Source: Sepioteuthis lessoniana
Lineage: Eukaryota > Mollusca > Cephalopoda > Myopsida > Loliginidae
DNA: 64,000 bases
Direction: 5' to 3'
Assembly (NCBI GenBank): GCA_963585895.1
Contig: CAUZXS010004326.1
Location: 1-64,000 of the forward strand
Notes under the pieces: generated by a model
The model's input: only the letters and a program-made list of their open reading frames with translations
What the model was told of the DNA's origin: nothing
Databases searched by the model: none
In this document: positions 11,847 to 21,897 of the stretch, one piece after another
Numbering within the stretch: the stretch's first letter is position 1
Layout: every line of letters starts with the position of its first letter
Made by a program: the position numbers and the translations under genes

Positions 11847-12634
11847 ATGGAGGGCAGCGGTGAGTCCGACATATTAATGGCAAACGTCACCGTGGCGTTG
11901 CCAACGTACAATCCAGATGTACATTCCTGGTTCCAACAAGTCGAAACCATCTTCCTCATGTTGAGGATAAAATCCCAGCGCATCAAAGTAGCCAACTTGA
12001 TGCAGAAATTGCCACCAGACGTCATCAGCCGGATTACGGATGCTCTCGCTGAACTCCCAGAGAAAAAACCCTACGACTACCTTAAGGACATAATCCTTTA
12101 ACGTACAGGCCGCTCTGAAGAAGAATCCGGGACGTCCTTCAAAACATCACGATCGGAGACAGGACACCAGCCCAACTTTTAAGATTCATGAAGAGTCAGT
12201 TAGGCTCGAAGCATGTCTCAGAGACCGTCCTGCGAACCCTATGGATGGAACGACTACCATCATGGGTCTCGCAAATAATTGCTCCAATGTCCCGATCCAC
12301 TGCATTGGACGACTTGGCCGACTCCGCTGATTTGGTGTTCAAACGATCCAACAACATCACCTCTGTCCAGGCACCAACATCGGAGTCGCAAACAACAAAA
12401 GACCTGCGAGCTATGAAAAAAATGATGGCAGACCTGCAAAAACAACTTCACGAGATGAAGCTCACCCGACGACAGAGGCCAAGGGACAGGACGCATAGTC
12501 GCCATCGACGCCATCGAACCCCTAGTAATCACCGGACCAACGACGAAGACGTTTGCTGGTATCATCAGACATTTGGAGACCAAGCAAAGAAATGCAGGCC
12601 GCACTGCAAATTCACGGTGGCCCCGGAAAACTAG
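11847..12634 (+). pseudogene. gag: gag of the CsRn1-type element, broken
   Basis: Encodes the structural capsid/nucleocapsid protein. The first ATG after the PBS is at 11847 (MEGSGESDILMANVTVALPT). The N-terminal part shows the family pattern SWFQQVETIFLMLRIKSQR and LPPDVISRI. A TAA at 12099-12101 stops the frame, and a shift near 12115 moves the reading to another frame. There it continues with TPAQLLRFMKSQLG and on to a basic C-terminal region with a zinc knuckle: C at codon 123 of the frame starting at 12188, H126, C136 and C140 (C-x2-H-x9-C-x3-C). The C-terminal end overlaps pol by about 60 bases in a different frame. With the stop and shift in place, no full Gag is made from this copy. 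Confidence 0.88.
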
Positions 12635-15473
12635 GAAACCGGAGGGTAAAGACAACGAACCCATCCGGTATCGAACAAAAAAATGTCGTCTCTTCTATAT
12701 TTGGGACCGGAGGAATAAAATAAAATTCCTTGTAGACACGGGTGCAGCCATCAGCGTCATACCTCATACAATTGACCCATCCGCTAAGCCCACCCCACTC
12801 AAACTACAAGCAGCCAACGGTTCCACTATAGACACGTACGGTGGAAAGACGCTCTCTCTAAACATTGGCATGCGGCGTGACTACACTTGGACCTTCACGC
12901 TAGCCAACGTCAAAATACCGATCCTCGGTGCAGACTTCCTGGCACACTACGAACTATCGGTCCACATGAACCCACGAACATTGTCGGATACCTTGACGAA
13001 CCTCCACGTCATAGGGACGCCAGCACGACACAGCACCACAGGGATCGGAATTGCAGCATGCCATGGCCAGGATTACGTGGACATCCTGAATCAGTTCGTG
13101 GATATAACACAACCATTCAAATCCACTGATTCAGGTGTCCACCAAACGCAACACCACATCAAAACGAGTGGTCCACCAGCACACTCTCAGCCCAGACGAC
13201 TCGCGCCACCCAAACTGGCTTATGCTAAAGAGCAGTTTGAACAGATGCTAAACGACGGCATCATACGACCCTCGGACAGCCCCTACGCTTCACCTCTACA
13301 CCTGGTACCGAAACCTGGAAACAAGGAGTTCCGGATATGCGTCGATTACAGGAAACTGAACGCCTCCACTGTTCCTGATCGATATCCGGTACCCCACATC
13401 CACGATTTTGCTTCCGGACTGCAGGGTTCTCGTATCTTCTCGAAAATAGGCCTTACAAAGGCATACCATCAGATCCCTGTAGCTCCGGAAGACATCCCAA
13501 AGACAGCAGTTACGACACCGTTTGGCCTGTATGAATTCCTAAAAATGCCATTCGGTCTACGTAACGCCGCACAAACCTTCCAGCGCTTGATGGACGAAGT
13601 CCTGCGTGGTCTACCCTATGTATATGCGTACATTGACGATATCCTGGTGGCCAGCAAAGATGATGATTCTCACAAACAACACCTACGTGAAGTGTTCAGA
13701 CGACTTTCACATTACGGATTACGTCTGAACCTTGACAAGTGTGTTTTCGGGGCACCCAGCATCGAATTCCTTGGACACAACACCGATGCTGAAGGAATAA
13801 CCCCTCTACCGACAAAGATCAGTGCAATCCAGGATTTTCCAACGCCGACGTCAATGAAACAGCTGCGACGTTTCATTGGAATGATAAACTTCTACAGAAG
13901 GTTCATCCCAAAGTGTTCCACTATTCTCCAACCTCTTACGAACTTACTACAGAGGAAGAATAGGAACATTTCACTAGAAACAGACGCTCTTCACGCATTC
14001 AACGCCGCAAAGACCGCGCTGGTGAACTTCACCAAACTCTCGTACATTAAGGACGACCCAAAAACGCATCTCGCCCTTACGACTGACGCATCAGACGCCG
14101 GAGTAGGAGCTGTAGTTGAACAGGAACAGGGGAAGGATAACACTGTCACAGACACTTTATCCCGGACAGATATCCACGCTCTGGATAACGATGTTCTGAG
14201 TCAGGATTTAATCGCGAAAGAACAAAAATCCGACTCAACATTACAAGAGGTGAAAACGAACACCTCCCTGAAACTTCAGGAGTTCCCAGTACCTCTCAGC
14301 GACGGAAGACTGTACTGCGACATCAGCCAGGCCAACCCAAGGCCCTACGTCCCCCCGGCATTACGAAAACAAGTATTTCGACACTTACACGGATTGTCAC
14401 ACCCGAGTAAACGTGCGACCGTCAAACTCATTGCTGAACGCTTCGTCTGGCCCAACATGAACACAGACATCCGCGAATGGGTCTCTACGTGTCTAAAATG
14501 CCAGCAGTATAAAATCCACCGGCACACAAAATCTCCTATTGGCACCTTCAGCAGTCCTGACGCACGGTTTTCCCACTTACACATCGACCTGGTTGGACCA
14601 ATGCCAATGTGTCAGGACTACCAATATCTATTGACGGTGGTGGACCGCTTCTCACGATGGCCCACTGCTGTGCCTATCAAGGACATCTCAGCAAGCACTG
14701 TTGCCAAGACCATACTGAAAGAATGGATAAGTACGTTTGGTACACCTCAAGTCATCACAACCGATAGAGGAGCACAGTTCCAATCATCCCTCTTTCAGGA
14801 ATTCTCGAACCTACTCGGCGTCAAACACATAAAAACGACTGCTTACCACCCACAGGCTAACGGCCTTGTTGAGAGGTTCCACAGATCTTTAAAAACCTCT
14901 TTGGCCGCTAGAACTGACTCAACAAACTGGGTGGATGAATTGCCTCTGATCCTCCTCGCATGGAGAAACACTGTCAAGGAAGACATTGGATGTTCGCCTG
15001 CCGAACTTGTCTTCGGCACACCGCTCTCACTCCCGGGTGAATATTTCAACGACTCCTTCGACACAGCTTCAAAGCCATCAACCCCGTTCATCCAGGAGCT
15101 CCGCCACAAGATGGCACGTTTAAAATATACCCCTCCTCGACAGCAACAAACAGGCACATTCATACCACAACATCTCCGGGACTGTAAGTACGTTTTCGTA
15201 CGAAACGACACCGTAAGAAAACCGCTCACACCAGCCTACCAAGGTCCATTTAAAGTGATACGACACTCCAACAAACACATCACGATTAGGCGCGGTAACA
15301 CGACTGATACTGTTTCTATCGACAGGACTAAACCAGCGTTTTTGGAGAACCAACACCCCACCGAATCAACGACACCTTCTTCCGAAAGTACTCCAACGCC
15401 ATCACGTCAGCAAACCCGATCTGGAAGGAAGGTCACTTTCCCTAGCAACCTACGGACCGATTATTACTACTAA
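12573..15473 (+). CDS. pol: pol polyprotein of the CsRn1-type element
   Basis: One open frame of 966 codons. Order of domains: aspartic protease with VDTGAAISVIP (D at residue 55) and ILGADFL; reverse transcriptase from about residue 205 with RICVDYRKLN, motif A read as FSKIGLTKAYHQIPV (G at 293), FGLRNAAQTFQR and YIDD at 353-356; a short RNase H remnant starting TTDASDAGVGAV (about 505-520) that jumps directly to NTVTDTLSR; integrase with an HHCC zinc site ending CLKC, catalytic D672, D731 and E767 (58 and 35 residues between them), and a GPF module near TPAYQGPFKV. The G at 293 sits where this family has a metal-binding aspartate. The RNase H jump is an in-frame loss of roughly 80-90 residues judged from usual domain length. 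The ATG at 12573 is merely the first in the frame; synthesis as a Gag-Pol fusion is likely. This copy should not reverse transcribe by itself, though integrase looks complete. Confidence 0.93.
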   Translation: METKQRNAGRTANSRWPRKTRKPEGKDNEPIRYRTKKCRLFYIWDRRNKIKFLVDTGAAISVIPHTIDPSAKPTPLKLQAANGSTIDTYGGKTLSLNIGMRRDYTWTFTLANVKIPILGADFLAHYELSVHMNPRTLSDTLTNLHVIGTPARHSTTGIGIAACHGQDYVDILNQFVDITQPFKSTDSGVHQTQHHIKTSGPPAHSQPRRLAPPKLAYAKEQFEQMLNDGIIRPSDSPYASPLHLVPKPGNKEFRICVDYRKLNASTVPDRYPVPHIHDFASGLQGSRIFSKIGLTKAYHQIPVAPEDIPKTAVTTPFGLYEFLKMPFGLRNAAQTFQRLMDEVLRGLPYVYAYIDDILVASKDDDSHKQHLREVFRRLSHYGLRLNLDKCVFGAPSIEFLGHNTDAEGITPLPTKISAIQDFPTPTSMKQLRRFIGMINFYRRFIPKCSTILQPLTNLLQRKNRNISLETDALHAFNAAKTALVNFTKLSYIKDDPKTHLALTTDASDAGVGAVVEQEQGKDNTVTDTLSRTDIHALDNDVLSQDLIAKEQKSDSTLQEVKTNTSLKLQEFPVPLSDGRLYCDISQANPRPYVPPALRKQVFRHLHGLSHPSKRATVKLIAERFVWPNMNTDIREWVSTCLKCQQYKIHRHTKSPIGTFSSPDARFSHLHIDLVGPMPMCQDYQYLLTVVDRFSRWPTAVPIKDISASTVAKTILKEWISTFGTPQVITTDRGAQFQSSLFQEFSNLLGVKHIKTTAYHPQANGLVERFHRSLKTSLAARTDSTNWVDELPLILLAWRNTVKEDIGCSPAELVFGTPLSLPGEYFNDSFDTASKPSTPFIQELRHKMARLKYTPPRQQQTGTFIPQHLRDCKYVFVRNDTVRKPLTPAYQGPFKVIRHSNKHITIRRGNTTDTVSIDRTKPAFLENQHPTESTTPSSESTPTPSRQQTRSGRKVTFPSNLRTDYYY

Positions 15474-15494
15474 TTGATGGACGATCAATTATCT

Positions 15495-15504
15495 AGGGAG
15501 AGGG
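15495..15504 (+). other. Polypurine tract
   Basis: AGGGAGAGGG, three bases before the 3' LTR, in the position where LTR retrotransposons prime plus-strand DNA synthesis. The following 'cct' precedes the TG of the LTR. Confidence 0.8.
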
Positions 15505-15507
15505 CCT

Positions 15508-16933
15508 TGCCGCGACCGGCCGATAAACCTAAACATATCAAGTTACACACCCGCGTTAGGACGATTATATCCAACTACGACCGGAACTGACTAAGCCCTT
15601 TTTCTTTCTAACGACCTTGACATTTCGTTATAGCTAAAAAGAAAAAGATAAATTAAAATTAATAACATTTACAAAACACTTCGGCCAAAAATTACCTGAT
15701 AAGACTTGAACTAATAGTCGTCGCCAGCCTATAGCAGGTTAGAAAAATACTTTATGGCTACACTCATTTTTTATCAAAGAATTTTATATTCACGCGGCCG
15801 GAGCTGTGTGTCACAGCACCTTCGTAATATCAGCAAGCCCTTTTCAACGCTTAAACGGCACGCTCCTAGCGAAGCTCATTAAGGGGGAATCCTGCATTCT
15901 GTGCGGTCGCATTCACCTTAACTTCCGACGTTGATCCCACTTCTCGAGGTAGATCTGCTTTTTTTTTCCCACCTACATAAGTATGCACAAAGGTCCTTTT
16001 TAGGACCATAAGAGGTCTCTGTCTGCGGGTCAGAGCATCTCTGGCGGTCAGTAATGATCAGTCGAAGTAGACGGCCAGGTGGCAAACACGAAGACGGATT
16101 CTAAGACCAACCGGTCTTAACTCACACTTGGTTCCGATAGTCCGATAAGCTGCGCAGCGCTAATGGCACGGTCCAGCCTTTAGCTACTCCTTCGCTATCT
16201 GCGCAGCGCTAAGATAACGCCCATCATAGCCTCGGCCTTCTGGCCTGTCCGCTCGTCAGCTCGGCTTTGACCCGACAAAGCCTTCGCTGCTGTCCGCTCA
16301 TCCGCACGCCTTTGACCCGACAAAGCCTTCGCTCTCGTCCGCACGGCTTTGGACACGACAAAGCCTTCACTCCCGTCCAATACGTCCGCACGGCTAGGGG
16401 GCCCAGCAAGGCCCTAGCCTTTCCTCGACCTCGACGCTCTTGCAAAGTACAACGCAGTCCACGTAACGACTCGCTGTTACGGACTGTTCTACCACTGCAA
16501 CACCTGACTCACGTACGACCCGCCGTACGAGTCAGCAACCCGATCGACACACCCTTGGTTAACCACAACATACCGTCACAACCAGGGATATCGATCTACC
16601 AACCTCGACCGACCATCTAGCTGTACTCAGCGACCAGCACCGACCATCTAGCTGTACTCAACGACCAGCATCGACCATCTAGCTGTACTCAACGACCAGC
16701 ACCGACCATCTAGCTGAACTCAACGACTCAACCGACCTCAGCGACCCTCGTCGAACGCCCAGCTGCGAACACATACAACCGCTACGGACATTTACATTCA
16801 CGCTTGTAAATACGACGAAATAAATTGTCATTTGTAATTATCATTATCTCACCTTTGTTCCTTCATATTGCTTTGGCTGTCCTCATTCACATAATTCATT
16901 TGCGGGGTCGACATATTTATCGGCTCTGCAACA
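15508..16933 (+). repeat. 3' LTR of the CsRn1-type element
   Basis: 1426 bases. It matches the 5' LTR apart from about 8 substitutions (for example 'ggccgataaa' against 'ggacgataaa', 'ggaccata' against 'ggactata'), lack of the 157-base module, three tandem units instead of six, and 18 additional bases ('acgactcaaccgacctca') near 16724. AATAAA at 16819-16824 is the likely polyadenylation signal used to end the element's transcript. Confidence 0.95.
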
Positions 16934-16968
16934 TATTAACTATTGTAGGTTATTTAATGCCAAATCCT

Positions 16969-17020
<52 letters not shown>

Positions 17021-17555
17021 TTTGTAAATATAAGTCAACAAATGTGTCTGAATTTTTGAGATGAGGCTTCATGTGCAATATTTTGTGTTATTTTTCAGAC
17101 TGTTGAAGACGAGGACTATAGTCCGAAAAATGACAAAAGAAAGAAAAATAATACACAAAATAAGTCACCAAAGTTAAATAGTTCTAAGTATTGCTATATA
17201 TCACTAACAATTCAATTAAACATCAGCCATTTGTTTACACACAGTTAAATGATCAAACAGTTCTATTTCAAGCAATTCAGTTTAGCATAAATCATTTGTT
17301 ACACAGTGTTTAAATGTCAAATTGCTCTATTTGACGCATAGATAGGACCTTTTCATGTGGTAACATTCTGGTCAGAGTGGACCTGAGAGCAATGGCAATG
17401 AAGAGATACTCCACGTTCCCCAAAACTCTACTGACTGGAGCCTTAACATCAGATTGTTTAGTGTTATATCCAGGACACTTGTTGTGAGGTGGGGTTCTTT
17501 CTCCTCTGCAGAGATGCAGTCAGACAATTATACAGCCCTAGTCAACTGGGGTTCA
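16934..17555 (-). mobile_element. SINE-like family C, copy C2 (main part)
   Basis: Resumes the tail cut at 10120 ('tattaactattgtaggttat', 'tttaatgccaaatcc'), then a (TA)n tract at about 16971-17018, the tail-side tandem units ('cagttaaatgatcaaacagt', 'tcaagcaattcagtttagca'), and the conserved head ('cagagtggacctgagagcaa', 'tctgcagagatgcag') to about 17555. An unrelated hairpin lies within it at 17080-17161. Confidence 0.82.
17080..17161. repeat. Imperfect hairpin
   Basis: 'attttgtgttatttttc' (17080-17096) pairs with 'gaaaaataatacacaaaat' (17143-17161) with one bulge. Inside is a second small palindrome 'ggactatagtcc' at 17112-17123. It may be a tiny MITE-like insertion in the SINE; this is inference. 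Confidence 0.6.
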
Positions 17556-17689
17556 GTTTTAATGAACAGAATAGATGTCATTCTTCAGCAAGAGAAAGTA
17601 AGGCTGCACAGAAGGAAAGAAAAACATTTGATTGGAAAGTTTTTCCTCGTTCTCTCTACTAACATCTTTGAATGATCATTTATTTAATG

Positions 17690-18912
17690 ATTTGGATATT
17701 TTCTTAAGATATTTAATTCGAGTCTCTCAGCTTTCTTTTCATCAAAGACTTTAAGAATTTTAATCATAGGCAATAAAAAACTACCTCTATATTAGTCTAC
17801 TGGAATTGCTAATAATGGTGATTATATCATTGATTAATGAAATTTAACTTAATTACATTAGCATCCCTTTTATTCCTTTTTGAAAAGTTGATGTGAATAA
17901 ATACTGACATGAAATTCGCATGATGTTCTTGTACAAGAATAAAAGTCAATATAGAATACTTGGATTGCAATGAAATATCAGGGTACACAAACTTTGTAAA
18001 ATAAAACAGACAGAAAGAACAGAAAGATCTGTCTTTTTCAAGAATCTCTGCCATAAAGAAATTTACATGATATTAGTGCAGATGACACTTTCTATAATTG
18101 CCAAAAAAACTTTTAAATTGAGCAATTCAAAATACAGAAAATTGATATGAAATTAAATTTTTTTCCAATCATTTGATGAGGATAAAACCATTTGTAAATA
18201 AGTACTTTTTTTTTAAATTTTAAAATAGAAAGAAAGAAAAGAATGACTCAATCTATTTGAACAGGTAAAATATAAAATGATTGAAACAGACCATAAATAA
18301 AATGCAATCCATTTTGGTTTTTAATTAAAAAAAAACTAAAAAAGGAAGTCTGGGGGGAAAAAAGAAATAAAGATTATAAAGGAAGAAAAAGAAAGAAATA
18401 TATATCAAAGAAACATATTTTTACTAATGTTTCTTTCATATATTATTTTTCTTCCTTTATTATCAGAATAATATATGAGAAAGTAGTTAATAATAAATAA
18501 ATAAATAAATATTAGTAAAATAAAAAGTGGGAAAATAAATAAGATTTGAAAGAAATAAAGATTATAGAGGAAGAAAATGAAAGAAATTCATAAAGAAGAA
18601 ATATTTTTATTAACATGTTTCATTGTTGATATATATATATATATATATATAGATTGATATATAGATTGATATATAAATACTCACAGGAAGGTAATTAAAA
18701 AAATTCTAAGCCACACCAAGATTTTACATTTGTTGTATGCCTCTTACATTTTTATGTGCCTCGCCTGTATGGAAATTAAAACAGAAATTTGAATTAGTTT
18801 TTCTAGATGTATAAGAAGGGATAGTGCATTGCCAAAATAAAAATTTTCAGCTAGGATTCTTCTTTCTGGGTGAAGCTTAGAACTTCTTGAACGACCCATG
18901 TGTGTGTGTATA
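17690..18912. repeat. AT-rich and purine-rich DNA, no gene
   Basis: Between 18220 and 18620 a roughly 185-base purine-rich segment occurs twice ('gaaataaagattataaagga' and 'gaaataaagattatagagga'), related to 21950-22010 and 22300-22380. Short TA tracts are at about 18630-18652. No convincing coding frame; the minus-strand frame at 17827-18054 has no recognisable domain. Confidence 0.6.
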
Positions 18913-18914
18913 TA

Positions 18915-19130
18915 CACACACACCCCTGGACAAAAATATAAGACCACCCTCAAAAATGAAGAAAAAGATATTATTGACAATTTTTAAATTATGAAAATTA
19001 GATATATGAAAGATAAGGCATTAAGAAAATTAAATTTAAAATATGAAGAAATTTCAATTCATTTTTATATGTATATTAGCATTTATGCTTAATTTTGAAA
19101 TTTTGTTTTGACATAAATATAAGACCAATG
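18915..19130 (+). repeat. Left terminal inverted repeat of the Tc1-like element
   Basis: Matches the reverse complement of about 21700-21897 over its whole length with scattered substitutions. It has four extra bases of CA repeat at the outer end. Confidence 0.88.
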
Positions 19131-19527
19131 AGCAGAACTAAAGAATATAAAGGCAAATGTTTTATTTAATATTTTGTAGATTCGTCATTAGCTTTGATAA
19201 CTTCAAAAATTCAGCAAGGCATAGTATCAATTAGTTTCTGAAGTTGAACCAAAGGCATTTTTCCCATGTGTCTAAGATTTCGTTTTTGAGTTCAGAAATT
19301 GCTGAGTATTGTCAACCTCCTTCATAAACATTTGCAACAATCAATCCCCACAAGTTTTCTATAGGATTGATGTCTGGAGAGCACGCTGGGTGGTGAAGAA
19401 GTTTTATTTTTTTGTTCAAGCAAGTACTTTGTTATTGATGCATTGTGGATAGCAGCATTATCTTGCTGAAAAATCCATTCTTCTCCACATAGACAACACC
19501 CTTCTTGTGCAAGAGATAAATCATTTA

Positions 19528-21092
19528 TTGCCCAGTCGGCTGGGGCTGTAGAATACACCAACTTCTTCTCTGCAGAGGGGTAAGACCCCCTCAATGAGTG
19601 TCCTGGATATGACACTAAACAATCTGATGGTGAGGTTCCAGCAGTGCTGGAGCTTTGGGGAATGTGGAGTACCCCTTCACTGCCATGGCTCCCATGTCCA
19701 CTCTGGCCCGGAGTGGTAGCACCTGATAAGGGTCCTATCTATGGGTTGAATAGAACTAAATTGTGCTTCTTTCACTATACTGATTTTTGCATTTAAACTG
19801 CGTATTTATGCTAAACTGAATTGTTTAAAATAGAACTGTTTTGACATTGGAACTGCGTACTTGTGCTGAACAGAATTGCTCGAAATAGAACTGTTTTTGA
19901 CATCTAAACTGTGTACTTATGCTGAACTGAATTATCTGAAATAAAGCTGTTTGACATTTAACTCTGTGTATTGCCCAGTCAGCTGGGGCTGTAGAATACA
20001 TTGACTGCACCTCTGCAGAGGGGTAAGACCCCCACCCAACGAGTGTCCTGATCTGACACTAAACAATCTGATGGTGAGGTTCCAGCAGTGCTGGAGCTTT
20101 GGGGAATGTGGTGTACCCCTTCATTGCCATCGCTCCCAGGTCCACTCTGGCCCGGAGTGGTAGCACCTGATAGGGCCCTATCTATGGGTTAAGTAGAACT
20201 AACAGCATACTTATGCTAAACTGAATTGTTTGGCTAAATTGAATAGCTTGAAATAAAAATGTTTTTGACAATTAAACCGTACTTACATTTAAACTGCGTT
20301 CTTATGCTTAACTGAATTATTTCAAATAGAACTGTTTTTCGACATTGAAACTGTTTTTACACTTAACTGAATTGTTACATATAACTGCTTGAATAGTTTG
20401 AAATGGAAATGTTTTTGACAATTAAACTGTGTACTTATCATCATCATGTCGTGCTGGTAGCACGGATATCCCTGATCCTCTCTCGCCACTCCTCCCTATC
20501 GTTCATCGCCCCAGGCAGGTCTTCAGGACAACATCCTGTATCCTCACATAGCTGCTGAATGTATGTTCGTGCTGGTCGTCCTGCTTTTGCACGGCCATGT
20601 GTGGGGGTCCATAAGAGTACATCACTTATGATATCACCCCTGCTTCTCCAGCAGTGTCCTACATGTCTGGTTCATCTAACTTGAATAGTTTTCGTGATAG
20701 AAGGCAGGTGGCCGTACAGTTGGTGTCTTGTGGGGTGTTGCCATGTAGTGCACCCATATAGCAGTATCGATGTGACCGCTGCCTGGAAGAAACTGCGTTT
20801 CATTTTATCGGTTAGGTCTGATTTCCATATAATCGATAGCCTATTGATAGCTGTCCATGCTTTCGTTAACCTCGTGTCGATGTCCTTTTCGGTTGATGCG
20901 ACGCTGCTTCCTAGGTAAGTGAATTTGTCTACTAGTTTAAGAGGGGTTCCGTCTAGAGTGGAGATGTCCCCCTTGTGTGTACTTATGCTAAACTGAATTG
21001 TTTTAAATAGAACAGATTATTTACATGAAAATGGATTTGGCATTGAATAACCTATAAAGGTTGATATGCCATAAAACCCAACAAACCAAACC
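19528..21092 (+). mobile_element. SINE-like family C, copy C3 (dimer, hosts a LINE)
   Basis: Flanked by an 11-base target duplication TAAATCATTTA (19517-19527 and 21093-21103), so it moved by LINE-type retroposition. The head 'ttgcccagtcggctggggct' occurs twice (19528 and about 19974). Each head is followed by 'ctgcagaggggtaagacccc', 'ctggagctttggggaatgtg', 'ccactctggcccggagtggt', and then several 50-60-base tandem units ('acttatgctaaactgaattg', 'aaatagaactgttttgacat'). The single tail 'ttggcattgaataacctata...' with 'gttgatatgccataaaac' closes it. An RTE-like LINE fragment sits in one of the tandem units. Confidence 0.92.
20439..20975 (-). mobile_element. RTE-like LINE, 5'-truncated fragment
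   Basis: Minus-strand copy, 537 bases, flanked by an 11-base duplication TGTGTACTTAT (20428-20438 and 20976-20986). It begins within the region for SLKLVDKFTYLGS and ends at the ATG-repeat tail (seen as 'catcatcatg'). Compared with the copies at 0 and 28.5 kb it lacks about 80 bases after LLYGCTTW, so the frame is broken. A TGA replaces CGA in the ...VRRTRHAG region. A pure retroposition debris copy. Confidence 0.95.
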
Positions 21093-21699
21093 TAAATCAT
21101 TTAGCATCTTCATATAATCTGCTGCATTTTGTTGACCACTGACAAATTGTAGTTTAAGTTTTCCTGAAGATGAGAAGTACCCCCCCCACACACACACACC
21201 GCATGCTTTGTTTCCCTTCTGGAAAATTTTTTGCATGCCAATACTTCTGAAAGCTATCTGGTCCGTCTAAATTGAATTTCTTTTCGTCTGAGAAAACAAT
21301 TTTTCACCATTTTTTAGTACTGATGGTTTGGTATTGGTGAGCATATTCCAGTCATTTCTCTTTCAGCTTCATAGTTAACTTTGGATGATGAATTCTTTTC
21401 TTATACTTAATTTTTTCGTTGTTTAAATGCCTTCTAATTGTTCTAGTACTGCAAGGAACATCCACTAGAGATTTCAATATTTTTTATGTTGAAGAAGTTT
21501 TCTTTTTTACTTCGCAAACAATTCTTCTCTTGAATTGTGGTGATAATTTTTCTGGCCTGCCTGTCGGTTTTCTTGTTCCATACTTATTTGGACTTTTCAA
21601 GTAATTGCAGATAATGGTTTTACTGCATCCTAAAGCTTTTGAAATTTCTCAATTTTCAATCAAATTAAGTCCTTTTTTTTTTTTTTTTTTTTTATTGGT

Positions 21700-21897
21700 T
21701 GTCTTATATTTATGGCAAAAATACATCTTAAAATTTAGCATTAAGTCAATTATACAAAAATGAATTGAAATTTCTTCATATTCTAAATTTGTCTTTATGC
21801 CTTATCTTTCATATATTTGATTTTCATAATTTAAAGATTGTAAACAATATATTTTTCTTCATTTTTGAGGGTGATCTTATATTTTTGTCCAGAGGTG
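21700..21897 (-). repeat. Right terminal inverted repeat of the Tc1-like element
   Basis: Pairs with 18915-19130. Preceded by a poly(T) run at about 21670-21692. Outer end 'gtccagaggtg' followed by TA. Confidence 0.88.

Larger units (their letters stand above)
10121..16933 (+). mobile_element. Complete CsRn1-type Ty3/gypsy LTR retrotransposon
   Basis: A 6813-base element in the order LTR, PBS, gag, pol (protease, reverse transcriptase, RNase H remnant, integrase), PPT, LTR. It is bounded by TG...CA and a 4-base target duplication TATT (10117-10120 and 16934-16937; ATATT if LTRs are taken one base shorter). Assignment to the CsRn1 group rests on a Gag zinc knuckle of the form C-x2-H-x9-C-x3-C instead of CCHC, and a PBS resembling the 3' end of tRNA-Trp; both are known for this clade. 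Gag has a stop and a frameshift. Pol is a long open frame but has a changed catalytic residue and an internal deletion. The LTRs differ at about 8 aligned positions outside indels, so insertion is recent although this copy looks unable to move by itself. Confidence 0.95.
19322..21662 (-). pseudogene. Tc1/Tc3-family transposase, interrupted
   Basis: Cut-and-paste transposase, read right to left. The N-terminal paired-type helix-turn-helix is at about 21662-21500 (EISKALGCSKTII, GRPEKLSPQFKRRI). CSTRTIRRHLN follows near 21440, then the first catalytic aspartate in FSDEKKFNLDGPD near 21285, and LQFVSGQQNAADYMKML near 21120. A family C SINE interrupts the codons after MLNDL. The frame resumes at 19516 with SLAQEGCCLCGEEWIFQQDN (second aspartate), and the third acidic residue is in SPDINPIENLWG near 19370, in a shifted frame. 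All three DD34E-type residues are still present. A stop, frame shifts near 21200 and 19390, and the 1.6-kb insertion make it a pseudogene. Confidence 0.92.
18915..21897 (-). mobile_element. Tc1/Tc3-like DNA transposon, split by a nested SINE
   Basis: Terminal inverted repeats of about 200-215 bases start 'acccctggacaaaaatataa' at the left and read 'acctctggacaaaaatataa' in reverse complement at the right; flanking TA dinucleotides are at 18913-18914 and 21898-21899. Each repeat holds a second internal 'aaatataagac' motif (near 19115 and 21703), like the paired transposase binding sites of Tc3-type elements. Without the inserted 1565-base SINE and its 11-base duplication the element would be about 1.41 kb, normal for this group. 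A transposase gene on the minus strand fills the interior. Confidence 0.93.
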
